A DNA stretch of 58,326 nt from contig LNFB01000100.1 of the NCBI GenBank assembly GCA_001464385.1, positions 1-58,326 of the forward strand, given 5' to 3'. A program made the position numbers and the translations under genes. Origin of the DNA: Deltaproteobacteria bacterium Ga0077550. Its GTDB lineage: Bacteria > Myxococcota_A > Polyangia > Nannocystales > Nannocystaceae. The notes under the pieces were generated by a model, which had not been told where the DNA came from, did no database searches, and was given only the letters and a program-made list of their open reading frames with translations. Positions 24,136-33,533 of this stretch are shown one piece after another; position 1 is the stretch's first letter; the number at the start of each line of letters is the position of its first letter.

Positions 24136-26762
24136 CGGCGGCGCTGTGGCTCGGCGTCGCGCTGCCGATCGGCCCGGCGGCCTGCCGCTCCAGCGCCCCC
24201 GAGGAGGCACCTCCCGCGGCCACCGGTGCTGCCTCCGATGCGTGGGTGCTCGACGGATGCAGCGCGATGCTCGACCGGACCCACTGCGTGGTCGGGGACG
24301 AGGCGCGGCTGCGCCTGTGGGCGCCGCTCGCCGACGGGCCGTGGACGCTCAGCGCCGACGCGGGAGCGCTCCGCGTCGACGAGGCCACCACCGACGATGG
24401 TCGGCTCTACACGTTCACCGTCCCGCCCGCGACCACGCGGGTACGCGGCCGTGCTGGCAGCGCGCACCTCGAGCTCACGATCTCCCGGGAGCCCGGGGCG
24501 ACGCCGCTGCTCGCGGAGCTGCGCGAGCACATCGCCCGACGCCGCCAGGCCTACATGGCCGAGCGTTGGACCGCGACGGTCGCCCTGGCCGACGAGACCT
24601 TCGCGTCGGCCTCGGCGCTCGGGCGCTGGACCGAGGCGTGCGAGGCCAGCTTCGCCGCGGCGCACGTCCTGGCCGAGTACCTCGGCGACCTCGACGGCGC
24701 GGCGGCCCGACTCGACCAGATCGCGGGCTGCCTCGCGATCGACCGCGCCCAGTCGACGCGGGCCCACTACCATCGCGGACGGATCGCCACCCTGCGCGGC
24801 GACGAGCGCACCGCGATCGACGAGTTCCGCGACGCGGCGGTCGAGGCCGCGCGGCTGCATCGCGTCGACGACGAGCTCGCCGCCATCGCAGCCCACGCCG
24901 AGCTCGCACGGGTGCTCGGCGACGCCGCGACGCTGGATCGCCTGGTCACGCGGGTCGAGCGTGCGGCGGCGCGGGCCGGCAACAGCTGCGGCGCGGCGAT
25001 GGCGATGAGCAACGTCGCGTGGGCGCAGCTGATGGTCGCGGAGCACCAGCCTTCGACCACCGATCCCCGCGCCCTGCTGCGCCGGGCGCTGGCCACCCTG
25101 TCGCGCGACGAGTGTCGACGGCCCTCGGTGATCGCCCACGCGCAGCTCGACCTCGCCCTGGCCGAGCTGCAGGCCGACGCCGTCGACGAAGCCCACACGA
25201 TCCTCGCGGCGATCGTGCCCGCCGATCTCGACCTCGGCGCGACCCAATGGTTCCACGATCTCCGGATCCGCGCGGCGCTGGCCGTCGGGCACCCCGAGTC
25301 GGCATCGGCGGACCTCGCCGCCCTCGAGCGCTGGGCCGAGATCCAGGACGACGGCGAGCTGCGCTGGCGCGCGGCGCTTCGACGCGGCGAGCTCGAGCTG
25401 GCGCGCGGACGCATCGAGCAGGCGATCGCAGCCCTGCGCGCCGCCGAAGCAGCGATCGATCGCTTGACGCTCGAGGTCGCGCTCGAGCTCGGTCGACCGG
25501 AGTACTCGAGCCAGCACGGACGATCGGCCGCGCTGCTGGTCTCGGCGCTCGTCGAACGCGGACGGATCGACGAGGCGCTGTGCGCCGCGCGGCGAGCCCG
25601 GACGCGAGGCGTGCGACCGCTCGCGATCACGGGCCGCGCCAGCGTCCAGACGCCCGCGGCCGCGGCCGCGCGCGCGCAGTGGCACGCGGCGCGCGAGCGG
25701 ATCGACGGCGCCGAGGTGGATGGCCGCGATCTGCCGCAGGCGCTGCTCGTCGGCCACCGCGCCGCGATCGCTCGGGCACGCGCCGAGCTGCGCGCGGCGC
25801 TCGTGGGCGTGGCCGACGGCGCGATCGATCCCGGCCCCGACGCATGCCCGGCCGCGCTCCCGCGGGCACCCGATCGACTCACCCTCGTCTACGCGCCCGG
25901 GGCCGCGGGCTGGGTCGGCTTCGCCGTGGACACGGACGGAGTCGCGGCGGTCGACCTCGGCGCCCTCGATCCCGCCTCGAGCCGCGATCACCTGGCACAG
26001 GCGATGCTGACCCCGTTCGCCGATCGCATCGATCGCGCCCGCGAGATCGTCGTGATCGCCGAGGGCGCTGCGCTGGCGATCCCGATCCACGCGCTGCCGT
26101 GGCACGGCGCGCCCCTGGTCACCTCCCGGGAGCTCGCGTGGTCCCTCGATCTCGGCGGCGGCCCGAGCACGGCGCAGGGCACCGCCGCCGCCGTGGTGTT
26201 CGCCGATGCGCGCGACGATCTCCGCCACCTGCGCCCGCACGTCGGCGCGTTGGCGGAGCAGATGATCGGACACGGATGGTCGCTGGTCGGCGATGTCGGC
26301 GCGCCGGCCCGCGGCGCCGACGTGCGCCGCATGCTCGCCGAGGTGCAGCTCTTCCACTACCTCGGCCACGTCGGCGTGCCGAGCTCGGAGCTCGGGCGCG
26401 AGAACCCGTGGTCGAACATGATGCTGCTCGACGAGGGCACCGTGGGCATCGACGACGTGCTCGCCCTGCCCCACGTGCCCGACACCGTCGTGCTGTTGGG
26501 CTGCGGCACCGCGCTGCCCGACACCGCGCCGCGCGGCAGCCCCGAGGGCCTCGCCCAGGCGTTCCTCGCTGCGGGCGCACGACAGGCGATCGCGTCGGTG
26601 GGCGACGTCGACGCTGCGCTCGCCGCCACCGTCGGCGGCGAGCTGTACGACGGGGCCGCGCCGGACTTCGACGCGCCCCTCGCCCTGGCCCGCGCCCAGC
26701 GTCGACACGTCGCGCGCGGGGACGGCGAGCCGCTGTGGGCCCTGCGGGCGTGGATCCGCTGA
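24132..26762 (+). CDS. TPR-CHAT lipoprotein (caspase-like, HetF-associated with TPRs)
   Basis: An 876-residue protein. GTG 24132 overlaps the upstream stop by 4 nt and begins a signal peptide VTAALWLGVALPIGPAAC with lipobox Cys18. Residues about 130-560 are alpha-helical TPR-like repeats (for example EACEASFAAAHVLAEYLGDL, IEQAIAALRAAEAAIDRL). The C-terminal CHAT domain has the dyad His746 in LFHYLGHVG and Cys791 in VVLLGCGTALPD, followed by GLAQAFLAAGARQAIASVG, the usual block after the catalytic Cys. Most CHAT proteases are cytoplasmic; a lipobox implies an envelope location. The sigma/anti-sigma partner genes suggest it senses or cleaves an envelope component. Confidence 0.82.
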   Translation: MTAALWLGVALPIGPAACRSSAPEEAPPAATGAASDAWVLDGCSAMLDRTHCVVGDEARLRLWAPLADGPWTLSADAGALRVDEATTDDGRLYTFTVPPATTRVRGRAGSAHLELTISREPGATPLLAELREHIARRRQAYMAERWTATVALADETFASASALGRWTEACEASFAAAHVLAEYLGDLDGAAARLDQIAGCLAIDRAQSTRAHYHRGRIATLRGDERTAIDEFRDAAVEAARLHRVDDELAAIAAHAELARVLGDAATLDRLVTRVERAAARAGNSCGAAMAMSNVAWAQLMVAEHQPSTTDPRALLRRALATLSRDECRRPSVIAHAQLDLALAELQADAVDEAHTILAAIVPADLDLGATQWFHDLRIRAALAVGHPESASADLAALERWAEIQDDGELRWRAALRRGELELARGRIEQAIAALRAAEAAIDRLTLEVALELGRPEYSSQHGRSAALLVSALVERGRIDEALCAARRARTRGVRPLAITGRASVQTPAAAAARAQWHAARERIDGAEVDGRDLPQALLVGHRAAIARARAELRAALVGVADGAIDPGPDACPAALPRAPDRLTLVYAPGAAGWVGFAVDTDGVAAVDLGALDPASSRDHLAQAMLTPFADRIDRAREIVVIAEGAALAIPIHALPWHGAPLVTSRELAWSLDLGGGPSTAQGTAAAVVFADARDDLRHLRPHVGALAEQMIGHGWSLVGDVGAPARGADVRRMLAEVQLFHYLGHVGVPSSELGRENPWSNMMLLDEGTVGIDDVLALPHVPDTVVLLGCGTALPDTAPRGSPEGLAQAFLAAGARQAIASVGDVDAALAATVGGELYDGAAPDFDAPLALARAQRRHVARGDGEPLWALRAWIR

Positions 26763-26787
26763 TCCACGTTCGTAGGTGGGACCGACC

Positions 26788-28410
26788 TCAGTGGGCGCGA
26801 CGCGTCGACCCCCCGCCCACCGTCTCGAGCGTCACCGCGGCGTCGGCGACCGCCTCGGCCTCGGCGACCGCCTGGGGGCTCACGTCGTCGAGCTCGACCA
26901 GGGCGACCGGGTCGATCGGCTGCGCGTCCCCGAACCCCTCGTCGAGCAGGATCGGCGAGCAGCACGGCCCGCTCGACAGGAACGTCTCCATCACTTGCTC
27001 GCGGTGGGGCAGGAACGTGTCGCGCACCGCGTCCGAGATGAGGAAACAGTCGGAGCTGCCGTCGCCGCAGTCGTCCGTGTCGAAGAACTCGTCGGTGTGC
27101 ACGAAGAAGCCCGAGTTCGGCGAGGTCACGCCGTTGCCGAGGTCGATTCCGGTGGCCTCCTGGTGGCAGCCGATGCAGGCCCCCGCGAACGCGGCGCGGC
27201 GCGTGATGTCGAACGCGTCGAGCGTGCTGCCCGGATCGAGCTGGGCGACCCGCGCCTCGATCGCCGCCTGGAGGGCGCCGCCGGGCACGAGCTGGTTGTC
27301 GTAGCGGTTCTGGCCGTCGGCGATGCTCTCGGCGGCGAGGCACTCGGTCGGCATGTCCACGGCCATGATGTTGACGTCGTCGGTCATGAGCAGCGGCACC
27401 GACTGCTGGACGAACGCGTCGCGGCAGGCGGGTCCGACGGTGTTCTGCGCGCCCTCGTCGAAGAGCGGGCCGAACGGGTTGGCGGCGACGGGGACCTCGA
27501 CGGCGCGCAGTCGCGGGCGCGCCCGCGCGCCGTCGACGACCTCCTCGAAGGGGCTGATGCTGCGCTTGGCGCTCACGATCTTGAACTCGCGCAGCGTCCA
27601 CAGGAACGACGGGTCGCTGAAGTTGTTGGTCCGGATCTGGCCGGCCCCGACGCCGAAGTTGCTGGCGCGGATGAACGGACCGAAGCCGGCGGCCTGCAGC
27701 TTCTCGTGGCCGGTGATATAGGCCCGATGCAGCAGCTCGGCCCGCTTGCCGGGCTTCGCGTTGGTCAGCGAGGCCCAGAACTCCTGGACCGGCACGCAGG
27801 CGTCGAGCCCACAGGAGGGATCGGGGTTGGGGATCTTGGCCTCGAAGATGAGCAGCACGCGATCGAAGCCGTGGTTGCTGTTGGCGAAGACGAGGCGGGC
27901 CTCACCGCAGTTCGAGCCATCGGACGGCGCGAGGTCGAAGCGATTGACCGCGGCGATCGGCTTCCAGTCGTCGATCGTGCCGATGCGGGTCTGCTCGTTG
28001 CGGGGGCAGGCGATGGGGAACCCGTTGAGGATCGGGTTGCCGTCGGCGTCGAGCACGTCGTCGCAGTGGCCACCCAAGCCGAGCCCGGGGCCCTCGGCGT
28101 ACGTATCGATGAGCTGGTCGTGGAGCCCGTCGGGGTCGGCGATCAAGCCGTCGTTGGTCGCCAGCGCCGACAGCGTCTCCGTCATCGAGAACAGGGCCAG
28201 CGCCGAGCGGCTGGTCTCGAACAACGAGCGGCGCGGGTCGACGTCGACGGCGATCTCGCTCGCGCCGTCGCAGCCATCGTCACCGCCCGAAAGCGTCACG
28301 TTGGTCGTGTACCCCCGGAATTCGTCCTCGGGTCCCTGGCCGCAGGCGGCGAGCAGGGCGAGCGTCATGGTCGTGATGGTGGTCGAGCGTGATCGCGTCC
28401 GGTCGTGCAT
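26788..28410 (-). CDS. Lipoprotein with cytochrome c-type CxxCH motif
   Basis: A 540-residue lipoprotein: signal MHDRTRSRSTTITTMTLALLAAC with the Cys at 23. A long domain follows with SLFETSRSALALFSMTETL, WKPIAAVNRFDLAPSDGSNCGEARLVF and ILIFEAKIP-type strands, a pattern I have seen in myxobacterial hypothetical proteins. Near the C-terminus FAGACIGCHQEATG is a single heme-c site (CIGCH), followed by SGFFVHTDEFFDTDDCGDGSSDC. It is probably a periplasm-facing redox or heme protein. It lies 113 nt downstream of the fatty-acid isomerase gene on the same strand. Confidence 0.75.
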   Translation of the reverse strand: MHDRTRSRSTTITTMTLALLAACGQGPEDEFRGYTTNVTLSGGDDGCDGASEIAVDVDPRRSLFETSRSALALFSMTETLSALATNDGLIADPDGLHDQLIDTYAEGPGLGLGGHCDDVLDADGNPILNGFPIACPRNEQTRIGTIDDWKPIAAVNRFDLAPSDGSNCGEARLVFANSNHGFDRVLLIFEAKIPNPDPSCGLDACVPVQEFWASLTNAKPGKRAELLHRAYITGHEKLQAAGFGPFIRASNFGVGAGQIRTNNFSDPSFLWTLREFKIVSAKRSISPFEEVVDGARARPRLRAVEVPVAANPFGPLFDEGAQNTVGPACRDAFVQQSVPLLMTDDVNIMAVDMPTECLAAESIADGQNRYDNQLVPGGALQAAIEARVAQLDPGSTLDAFDITRRAAFAGACIGCHQEATGIDLGNGVTSPNSGFFVHTDEFFDTDDCGDGSSDCFLISDAVRDTFLPHREQVMETFLSSGPCCSPILLDEGFGDAQPIDPVALVELDDVSPQAVAEAEAVADAAVTLETVGGGSTRRAH

Positions 28411-28523
28411 GGGCGGAGGTCCTCGGGTGCCTCCCTTCTTTGCGACGACCGGACCGGATCTGACGCGACGATCTTCGACGAAGTGCGGGCACGGCCGTTC
28501 GATCGCACCTCGGGGCCTGCCCG

Positions 28524-30878
28524 TCACCGGTTCTCGTACCGCGCCAGGTCGAACAGCCCGGCCTCGATCGGCCGTAGGCTCCGGTACAGCTCGACCATCC
28601 GATCGCTCGTCGGCCAGAACTCGGGGTCCGTCCGCCGCACGCCGAGATCGACCTGCACCGCGGCATAGTCGGCCTCGGAGGCGAGCGACGCGATGCGGTC
28701 CACGAACCCCGGCAGCCGCGCACGCTCGACCACGAAGTACGCGTTGGGATAGGTGCCGACGAAGCCGCGCGCGACCGTGAGCGTGTCTTCGGTGGGTCGC
28801 CGGCGCTCGTCCTCGCCGAAGGGCGACGCGATGTTCGAGTGACCATCGTTGCGGATGAGCGTGAACACCTGGGCGCCGTGGGGCGCGTCGGGCACGTAGA
28901 GGAACGCGGTCTGCGGCACCCACGACAGCGGATCCCCGGCGATCGCAGCGAGGTCGCGCAGCGGCTCCGCGAGATCGGCCGGCAGGCGGGCGCCAGCGAG
29001 ATCGTGCGAGCGGTCGCGCGCCGCGCCGACGCGCTCGGCGAGGTGACCGTAGAGCTCGTGCTTGGGCGCCTCCGTGCGGTAGGTGATCGCGGTCTCGGGG
29101 TCGAACTTCGCGAGCTCGGCGACGATCTTGCGATAGCCACGCTCCTCGGTGCCGCGGTACCAGGCGTCGCGCTCGCGGGCCCGCGCGGCGCGGGGCAAGA
29201 GCGACAAGAACGCGAACTCCGACTCCATGCGCAGGAAGTCCATGTAGGCCCGCGTCGCCAGCTGGTGGCCGACGTTGCCGTAGACGTCGAAGCCGGCGAC
29301 CAGCAGGTAGTGGATCCGCTCGAGCAATGGATAGCTGATCACCCACGCGGTCTTGGGCTCGGCGCCGACGAGCCCCTTCACGACCGACGCGCTGTCGTAG
29401 TGGCGGAACACCGTGAGCGCGGCGTTGGGGTTGTTCCCGTCACCGTCCCACAAGAACTCGGTGTCCGGTCCGCGCGCCGCGAAGTCCTCGCGCTGCACCC
29501 GCTGCTTCGCGTGGGCCCAGCGCCGCTCGTCCTCGGCCTGGCGCAGCCACGTCGCCAGCGGCAACGCGTTCGAGCTGGCCTCCGCCGGCATGCGCAGGGA
29601 CTTGGCCTGCGCGTCGAGGAAGGCGCCGTCGTGCAGACGTGTCGGCGCGTCGGGGTCGACGAAGAAGACCCAGAACTGGTCGTCGATCACGTTGAGCGCA
29701 ATCGGCCCCCGGCACACCGCGCCCTTGATGAAGCCCATGATCGTGAACTCGGCCTCGTCGAGCATGAACCGGTAGCGCGAGTCGACCGGGATCGCCCGGA
29801 AAGCGACGAACGGGTTGGACGCGACCTCGGGTGCGTACGAAGGCAACTTGGTCAGCGGGATGTCGACGTCGCGGAACAGCGCGCGCCACCGCTTCATCCG
29901 CGCGGCGTCGAGGCGGTACGGCAGGTGGAGCTTGGCGACGATCGCCTCGCGCACGGGGCTGATGCGGTAGTAGGGCCGGGACACGCGCGGGTCGTCGTAG
30001 GGGCGCCGCGTCGCGATGCGCTCGATCGGCTGCCCCGGCGGCGTCGACGATCGCACCAGCTCGAAGTACCGCGGCGCGGCGCCGTGGTCGCCGTCGTCGA
30101 AGTGCAGATGGGCGAGGAACAGGTGCTCGTAGATGTAGCGACTGGCGAGCTGCGCGGCGAGGGCGTCGTCGTTGAGGAAGGTCTCCCACGTGGCGATCTC
30201 GGCGGCATGCGGGGCCACGTCGTCCGGCTTCGTCAGGTGCACCGCGCCCTCCTCGAGCCAGCGCTGGACCAGCGTGTGCTCGGCATCCGTGAGGCCGGGC
30301 AAGCCGTAGGGCATGCCCCACTCGGGGTGACGCCGCGCGTGCCGGTTGAACGCCTCGATCGTCGGGCACTGCTCGTCGTGGCGCAGCGCGAGGTCGACGT
30401 CGGCCGGCAGCAACGCTCCGGGCGTGACGGGGTGGCGCCGCTTCAGCTCGAGCAGGCGCGCCAACAGACCGGCGTCGCGGTTGGCCCGGCGGGTCTGCCT
30501 CCGCTCGTTGAGCACCGGGTGGAACGACTTGTCGCGCCATGCCTGCGTGCCGTGGGCGTCCTCGAACAACCGGGTCGGATCGGCCTGGAGCAGCCGCGTG
30601 CCGTCGTAGACCTTCTCGGTGGACGCGCCGCGATCGAGGCCCTCGACGGACCCGAGCTTGAGCTGGCACGGCGCGTCGTAGCACGCGTGACACACTACGC
30701 ACCGCGCCTCGAGGATCGGTCGCACCTGCGTTTCGTAGTCGACCGCGCCCGCGGCGAGGCTGGCCACGGCACGGTCGCGTACGGCGGCGTCACCATGGCG
30801 GCGATCGAGGCGGAGGTGCTGATAGACCGTGCAACCGAGCACGAGCGCGAGCGGGAGCAGGACGTGGGCGGATCGCAT
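28524..30878 (-). CDS. cti: Fatty acid cis/trans isomerase
   Basis: A 784-residue periplasmic enzyme that turns cis-unsaturated fatty acyl chains of membrane lipids into trans, a fast response to solvents and heat. The N-terminal signal sequence is MRSAHVLLPLALVLGC, also a possible lipobox. It is followed by the Cti heme block RPILEARCVVCHACYDAPC (CVVCH), then FEDAHGTQAWRDKSFHPVLNER, DEQCPTIEAF and GMPYGLPGL. The C-terminal half keeps RFMLDEAEFTIMGFIKGAVC and FRHYDSASVVKG. Length and block order fit the Cti family throughout. ATG 30878 gives the signal peptide. The cytochrome-type lipoprotein downstream may be an electron or heme partner. Confidence 0.92.
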   Translation of the reverse strand: MRSAHVLLPLALVLGCTVYQHLRLDRRHGDAAVRDRAVASLAAGAVDYETQVRPILEARCVVCHACYDAPCQLKLGSVEGLDRGASTEKVYDGTRLLQADPTRLFEDAHGTQAWRDKSFHPVLNERRQTRRANRDAGLLARLLELKRRHPVTPGALLPADVDLALRHDEQCPTIEAFNRHARRHPEWGMPYGLPGLTDAEHTLVQRWLEEGAVHLTKPDDVAPHAAEIATWETFLNDDALAAQLASRYIYEHLFLAHLHFDDGDHGAAPRYFELVRSSTPPGQPIERIATRRPYDDPRVSRPYYRISPVREAIVAKLHLPYRLDAARMKRWRALFRDVDIPLTKLPSYAPEVASNPFVAFRAIPVDSRYRFMLDEAEFTIMGFIKGAVCRGPIALNVIDDQFWVFFVDPDAPTRLHDGAFLDAQAKSLRMPAEASSNALPLATWLRQAEDERRWAHAKQRVQREDFAARGPDTEFLWDGDGNNPNAALTVFRHYDSASVVKGLVGAEPKTAWVISYPLLERIHYLLVAGFDVYGNVGHQLATRAYMDFLRMESEFAFLSLLPRAARARERDAWYRGTEERGYRKIVAELAKFDPETAITYRTEAPKHELYGHLAERVGAARDRSHDLAGARLPADLAEPLRDLAAIAGDPLSWVPQTAFLYVPDAPHGAQVFTLIRNDGHSNIASPFGEDERRRPTEDTLTVARGFVGTYPNAYFVVERARLPGFVDRIASLASEADYAAVQVDLGVRRTDPEFWPTSDRMVELYRSLRPIEAGLFDLARYENR

Positions 30879-30942
30879 CGGTCGCGCACAGGGTAACAGC
30901 GCGGCGGATGCCCGTTCGTGCGTGCACACCGAGCGCCGGCGC

Positions 30943-31686
30943 TCACCGATGCACGAGCGCGTCGATCGTGCACCGGAAGAACTCGCCCTCGGACTCGAAC
31001 CGATCACTGCCGAAGTACCAGCCGATCCGGTACTCCGTCGGGATCGTGACACCGTCGAACTCTCGATCCGCGGTGCACGAGCCCCCGAAGTCGACGTAGC
31101 GGAACTCGCCGGTGCCGACGTTCCCCCAGCGCGCGAGCTTCATCGCGCGCAGGCGTCCGTCGGCGTCGACGTCGAGCTCGACGTGGGTCTGCTCGCCGTG
31201 CGCGTCGACGGTGAACGCGGGGCCGCGCGGACCCTCGGACCACGTCACCTCGGGGCCGAGCAGCGCCGCGGGCAACCAGATCGCCTCGGCGTGGAGCCGA
31301 CCGATCGCGCTGCGCGAGATCTCGGGGCCTTCGGCGTGCATCACCGGGATGATCCCGAGCAGCTTCCAGCGCATGGCCCCCTCGCCGTCGAGCTCCACGT
31401 CGGCGCCGGAGACGGGCAGCCCCTTGATGCGTGTGTGGGCGTGCCACACGAAGCCGCGGTCCCAGCACAGCACCTGCGTCGCCGTGAACGGCTGCCACGC
31501 GTCGGCGAGCTTGATCGTCCCGTGCATCTCGAGCCGCGCGCTGGCCGAACAACGAGCTCCGGGTGCCAAGGTGTGTCGGAAGTAGCGCTGCGCTGCGGCA
31601 GGCAAGTGCGTCACCTGGGCCGGGTCGAACCGCGTCGTCGAGGGCAGCGCTTCACGCCAGAGATCTTCCAGGGTTCGGTCGCGCAT
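30943..31686 (-). CDS. DUF6544 family protein
   Basis: A 247-residue protein without signal peptide or membrane span. The DUF6544 pattern is visible: LPAAAQRYFRHTLAPG, SARLEMHGTIKLADAWQPFTATQVL, GFVWHAHTRIKGLPVSGADV, then WLPAALLGPEVTW, and IPTEYRIGWYFGSDRFESEGEFFR at the end, all beta-strand rich. The family is widespread beside membrane or lipid genes, but no activity is known. It is followed 64 nt later by cti on the same strand, which hints at a link with lipid or envelope adaptation. Confidence 0.78.
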   Translation of the reverse strand: MRDRTLEDLWREALPSTTRFDPAQVTHLPAAAQRYFRHTLAPGARCSASARLEMHGTIKLADAWQPFTATQVLCWDRGFVWHAHTRIKGLPVSGADVELDGEGAMRWKLLGIIPVMHAEGPEISRSAIGRLHAEAIWLPAALLGPEVTWSEGPRGPAFTVDAHGEQTHVELDVDADGRLRAMKLARWGNVGTGEFRYVDFGGSCTADREFDGVTIPTEYRIGWYFGSDRFESEGEFFRCTIDALVHR

Positions 31687-31983
31687 CGCGTGGAGTAGAG
31701 CACCGCGGCTCTGCCGACGCCGCGACGCGACGCGCAGTGTCTGCGGTCGGCGCCGAGACGGGACGCTGGAGTCGACGCGGGCGCGCCGGGTGCGACGTGT
31801 CCGATCGGCCGCCCGAGCGCGGCGGTGCGGGGCCCGCCAGCTTGGCCGAACGGCCACACGCGCGACGAACCCGCGGGTCGGCGCGCATCTGCGGAAGCCT
31901 CGCACCGGCTGCACGACCTGCGCCGTCGATCTCCGCCGCGAGGATGTCCCCGCGCGCGGTCGCAGGCATCATGTCGCTCGCCC
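31687..31983. other. Divergent intergenic region without recognised gene
   Basis: About 297 bp between the DUF6544 gene (minus) and the STAS-like gene (plus). Readings here are Arg/Ala/Gly-rich shadows. No repeats or clear promoter boxes seen. Confidence 0.4.
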
Positions 31984-32340
31984 GTGGCGACCTGGCACAT
32001 CGATCTCGTCACCGAACCCGCGGCCATCGTCGTGCGCATCGTGGGCTCGATCGAGGCCGCCGACGCGACCGACGCCGCGGAGCGCACCAGCGCGATGCTG
32101 CGACGGCTGTCCACGGACGTCGAGGTCTGCATCGATCTGCGGCAGATGGTCGACTACACCGTCTCTGCGCGGGATCAGTGGTCGGCGGTGCTGAAGGAGC
32201 ACAAGCCGAAGATCCGCATGCTCACGTGGGTCACGACCAAGTCGACGCAGCGCATGGTTGGTCGGGCGGTGGGCCTGTTCACCGGGTTGACGACGCGGCT
32301 GCTCGACGAGTTGCCGCCCGAGTTCGCGGCGCGGCGCTGA
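31984..32340 (+). CDS. STAS-like small protein
   Basis: A 118-residue cytoplasmic protein. Alternating strands and helices (WHIDLVTEPAAIVVRIVGSI, DVEVCIDLRQMVDYT, KIRMLTWVTTKSTQRMVGRA, FTGLTTRLL) are consistent with a STAS/SpoIIAA-type alpha-beta fold, but the phospho-acceptor Ser pattern is not clear. GTG 31984 starts the first strand; the longer in-frame reading (31825) is Arg-rich and unlikely. It precedes the terpene synthase by 142 nt; co-expression is possible but not shown. Confidence 0.55.
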   Translation: MATWHIDLVTEPAAIVVRIVGSIEAADATDAAERTSAMLRRLSTDVEVCIDLRQMVDYTVSARDQWSAVLKEHKPKIRMLTWVTTKSTQRMVGRAVGLFTGLTTRLLDELPPEFAARR

Positions 32341-32482
32341 TCGATCGACCGACGACGCGCGGCCTTTGCGTTGCGTCGATCGATCGCACCTGATGACGTC
32401 CGAAGTTGCGCGGCCAAACGGCGATGCTACGGTCGGTCTGTTTGGCCGTCCGCGCTGGGCGTCCACAGGAGTCGGTGCCGCC

Positions 32483-33502
32483 ATGTCGAGCTGGACGTTG
32501 TTTTGCCCCATCGCGTCCGCGATCCACCCGCAGTGGCAACGGGCCCACGTGGAATCCTCCGACTGGCTGACGCGACATGGCCTCCTGCGCGACGCGGAGC
32601 AGCACCAGGCGTTCGAGCGCCTGGCGATCCCGGAGTTCGTCGCGCGCGCGTACCCGGAGGCCGACTACGACGACCTGCGTGTGGTGCTCGACTGGACCCT
32701 GTGGGGCTTCCTCGCCGACGACCAGCACGACGCCTTGGTGCGAAAGCCCGATCTGCTGCGCGCGCGCTACCTCGAGCACGCCGAGGTGCTGGAGTTCGGC
32801 CTCAGCGATCACCTGACGGGGATGCACGCCGCGCTGGCGGACGTCCGCGATCGCGTGCTCTCGCGCGGCCACGCCGGGTGCCTGCGCCGCTTCGCCGAGG
32901 CCGCCCGCGACTGGTTCGACTCGATGCACCGCGAGGTCGAGAACCGAGTGCGCGTGACGCCTCCTTCGCTCGGTCAGTACCTCCGCCTGCGCGAGCTCAC
33001 GGTCGGCATGTACACCGAGTACGCGCTGTTCGACGTCACCCACCGGGTCCGCACCGACGACTCCTTCTGGATCGATCCGGATGTCCGTCGACTGATGACG
33101 ATGGCCGCGAACATCATCGGCTGGGCCAACGACGTGTTCTCCTACGCCAAGGAGCGCGATGCCGGCGATCCCCACAACATCGTGCTGCTCTGCTCCGCCG
33201 AGCTCGGCCTCGACGAGCAGGACGCGGTCACGCGCGCGGTCGACATGCACAACCGCGAGGTCCTGCGCTTCACCGAGCTCGAGCGCAGCGTCCGCGAGCA
33301 GGCCTGGATCGCCCCGGAGCTCATCGATCCGTTCCTCGGCCTCCTGCGCGGCTGGATCCGCGGCAACCTCGACTGGGCCCTGGGCTCGGCGCGCTACGGG
33401 AGATCGAACCGGCTGAAGATCGTCGAGACGTTGGAGGTGCCCCTGCGGCGCGGCAAGGGGAACGTGGAGCGCACGCTCGCGGTGGCCGAGTTCGGTCGGT
33501 GA
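32483..33502 (+). CDS. Class I terpene synthase
   Basis: A 339-residue sesquiterpene-type cyclase. It has the Asp-rich metal site DDQHD (Asp79, Asp80, Asp83), the NSE triad NDVFSYAKE (Asn216, Ser220, Glu224) and the pyrophosphate-sensing W-x5-RY motif WALGSARY near the C-terminus, so all catalytic motifs are intact. Length fits bacterial mono- or sesquiterpene synthases that act on farnesyl or geranyl diphosphate. ATG 32483 has AGGAG 12 nt upstream. No prenyltransferase, P450 or methyltransferase is adjacent, so the product may be an unmodified volatile hydrocarbon or alcohol. The product cannot be read from sequence. Confidence 0.9.
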   Translation: MSSWTLFCPIASAIHPQWQRAHVESSDWLTRHGLLRDAEQHQAFERLAIPEFVARAYPEADYDDLRVVLDWTLWGFLADDQHDALVRKPDLLRARYLEHAEVLEFGLSDHLTGMHAALADVRDRVLSRGHAGCLRRFAEAARDWFDSMHREVENRVRVTPPSLGQYLRLRELTVGMYTEYALFDVTHRVRTDDSFWIDPDVRRLMTMAANIIGWANDVFSYAKERDAGDPHNIVLLCSAELGLDEQDAVTRAVDMHNREVLRFTELERSVREQAWIAPELIDPFLGLLRGWIRGNLDWALGSARYGRSNRLKIVETLEVPLRRGKGNVERTLAVAEFGR

Positions 33503-33533
33503 GCGTCCCGGTGAACCGCTGGGGGCTCCGCGA

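Noticed and set aside
22778..27304. 1508-residue plus-strand reading across the sigma/CHAT operon
   Set aside because: It lies in a different frame from the three overlapping genes with domains and start signals, and is mostly Arg/Ala/Pro.
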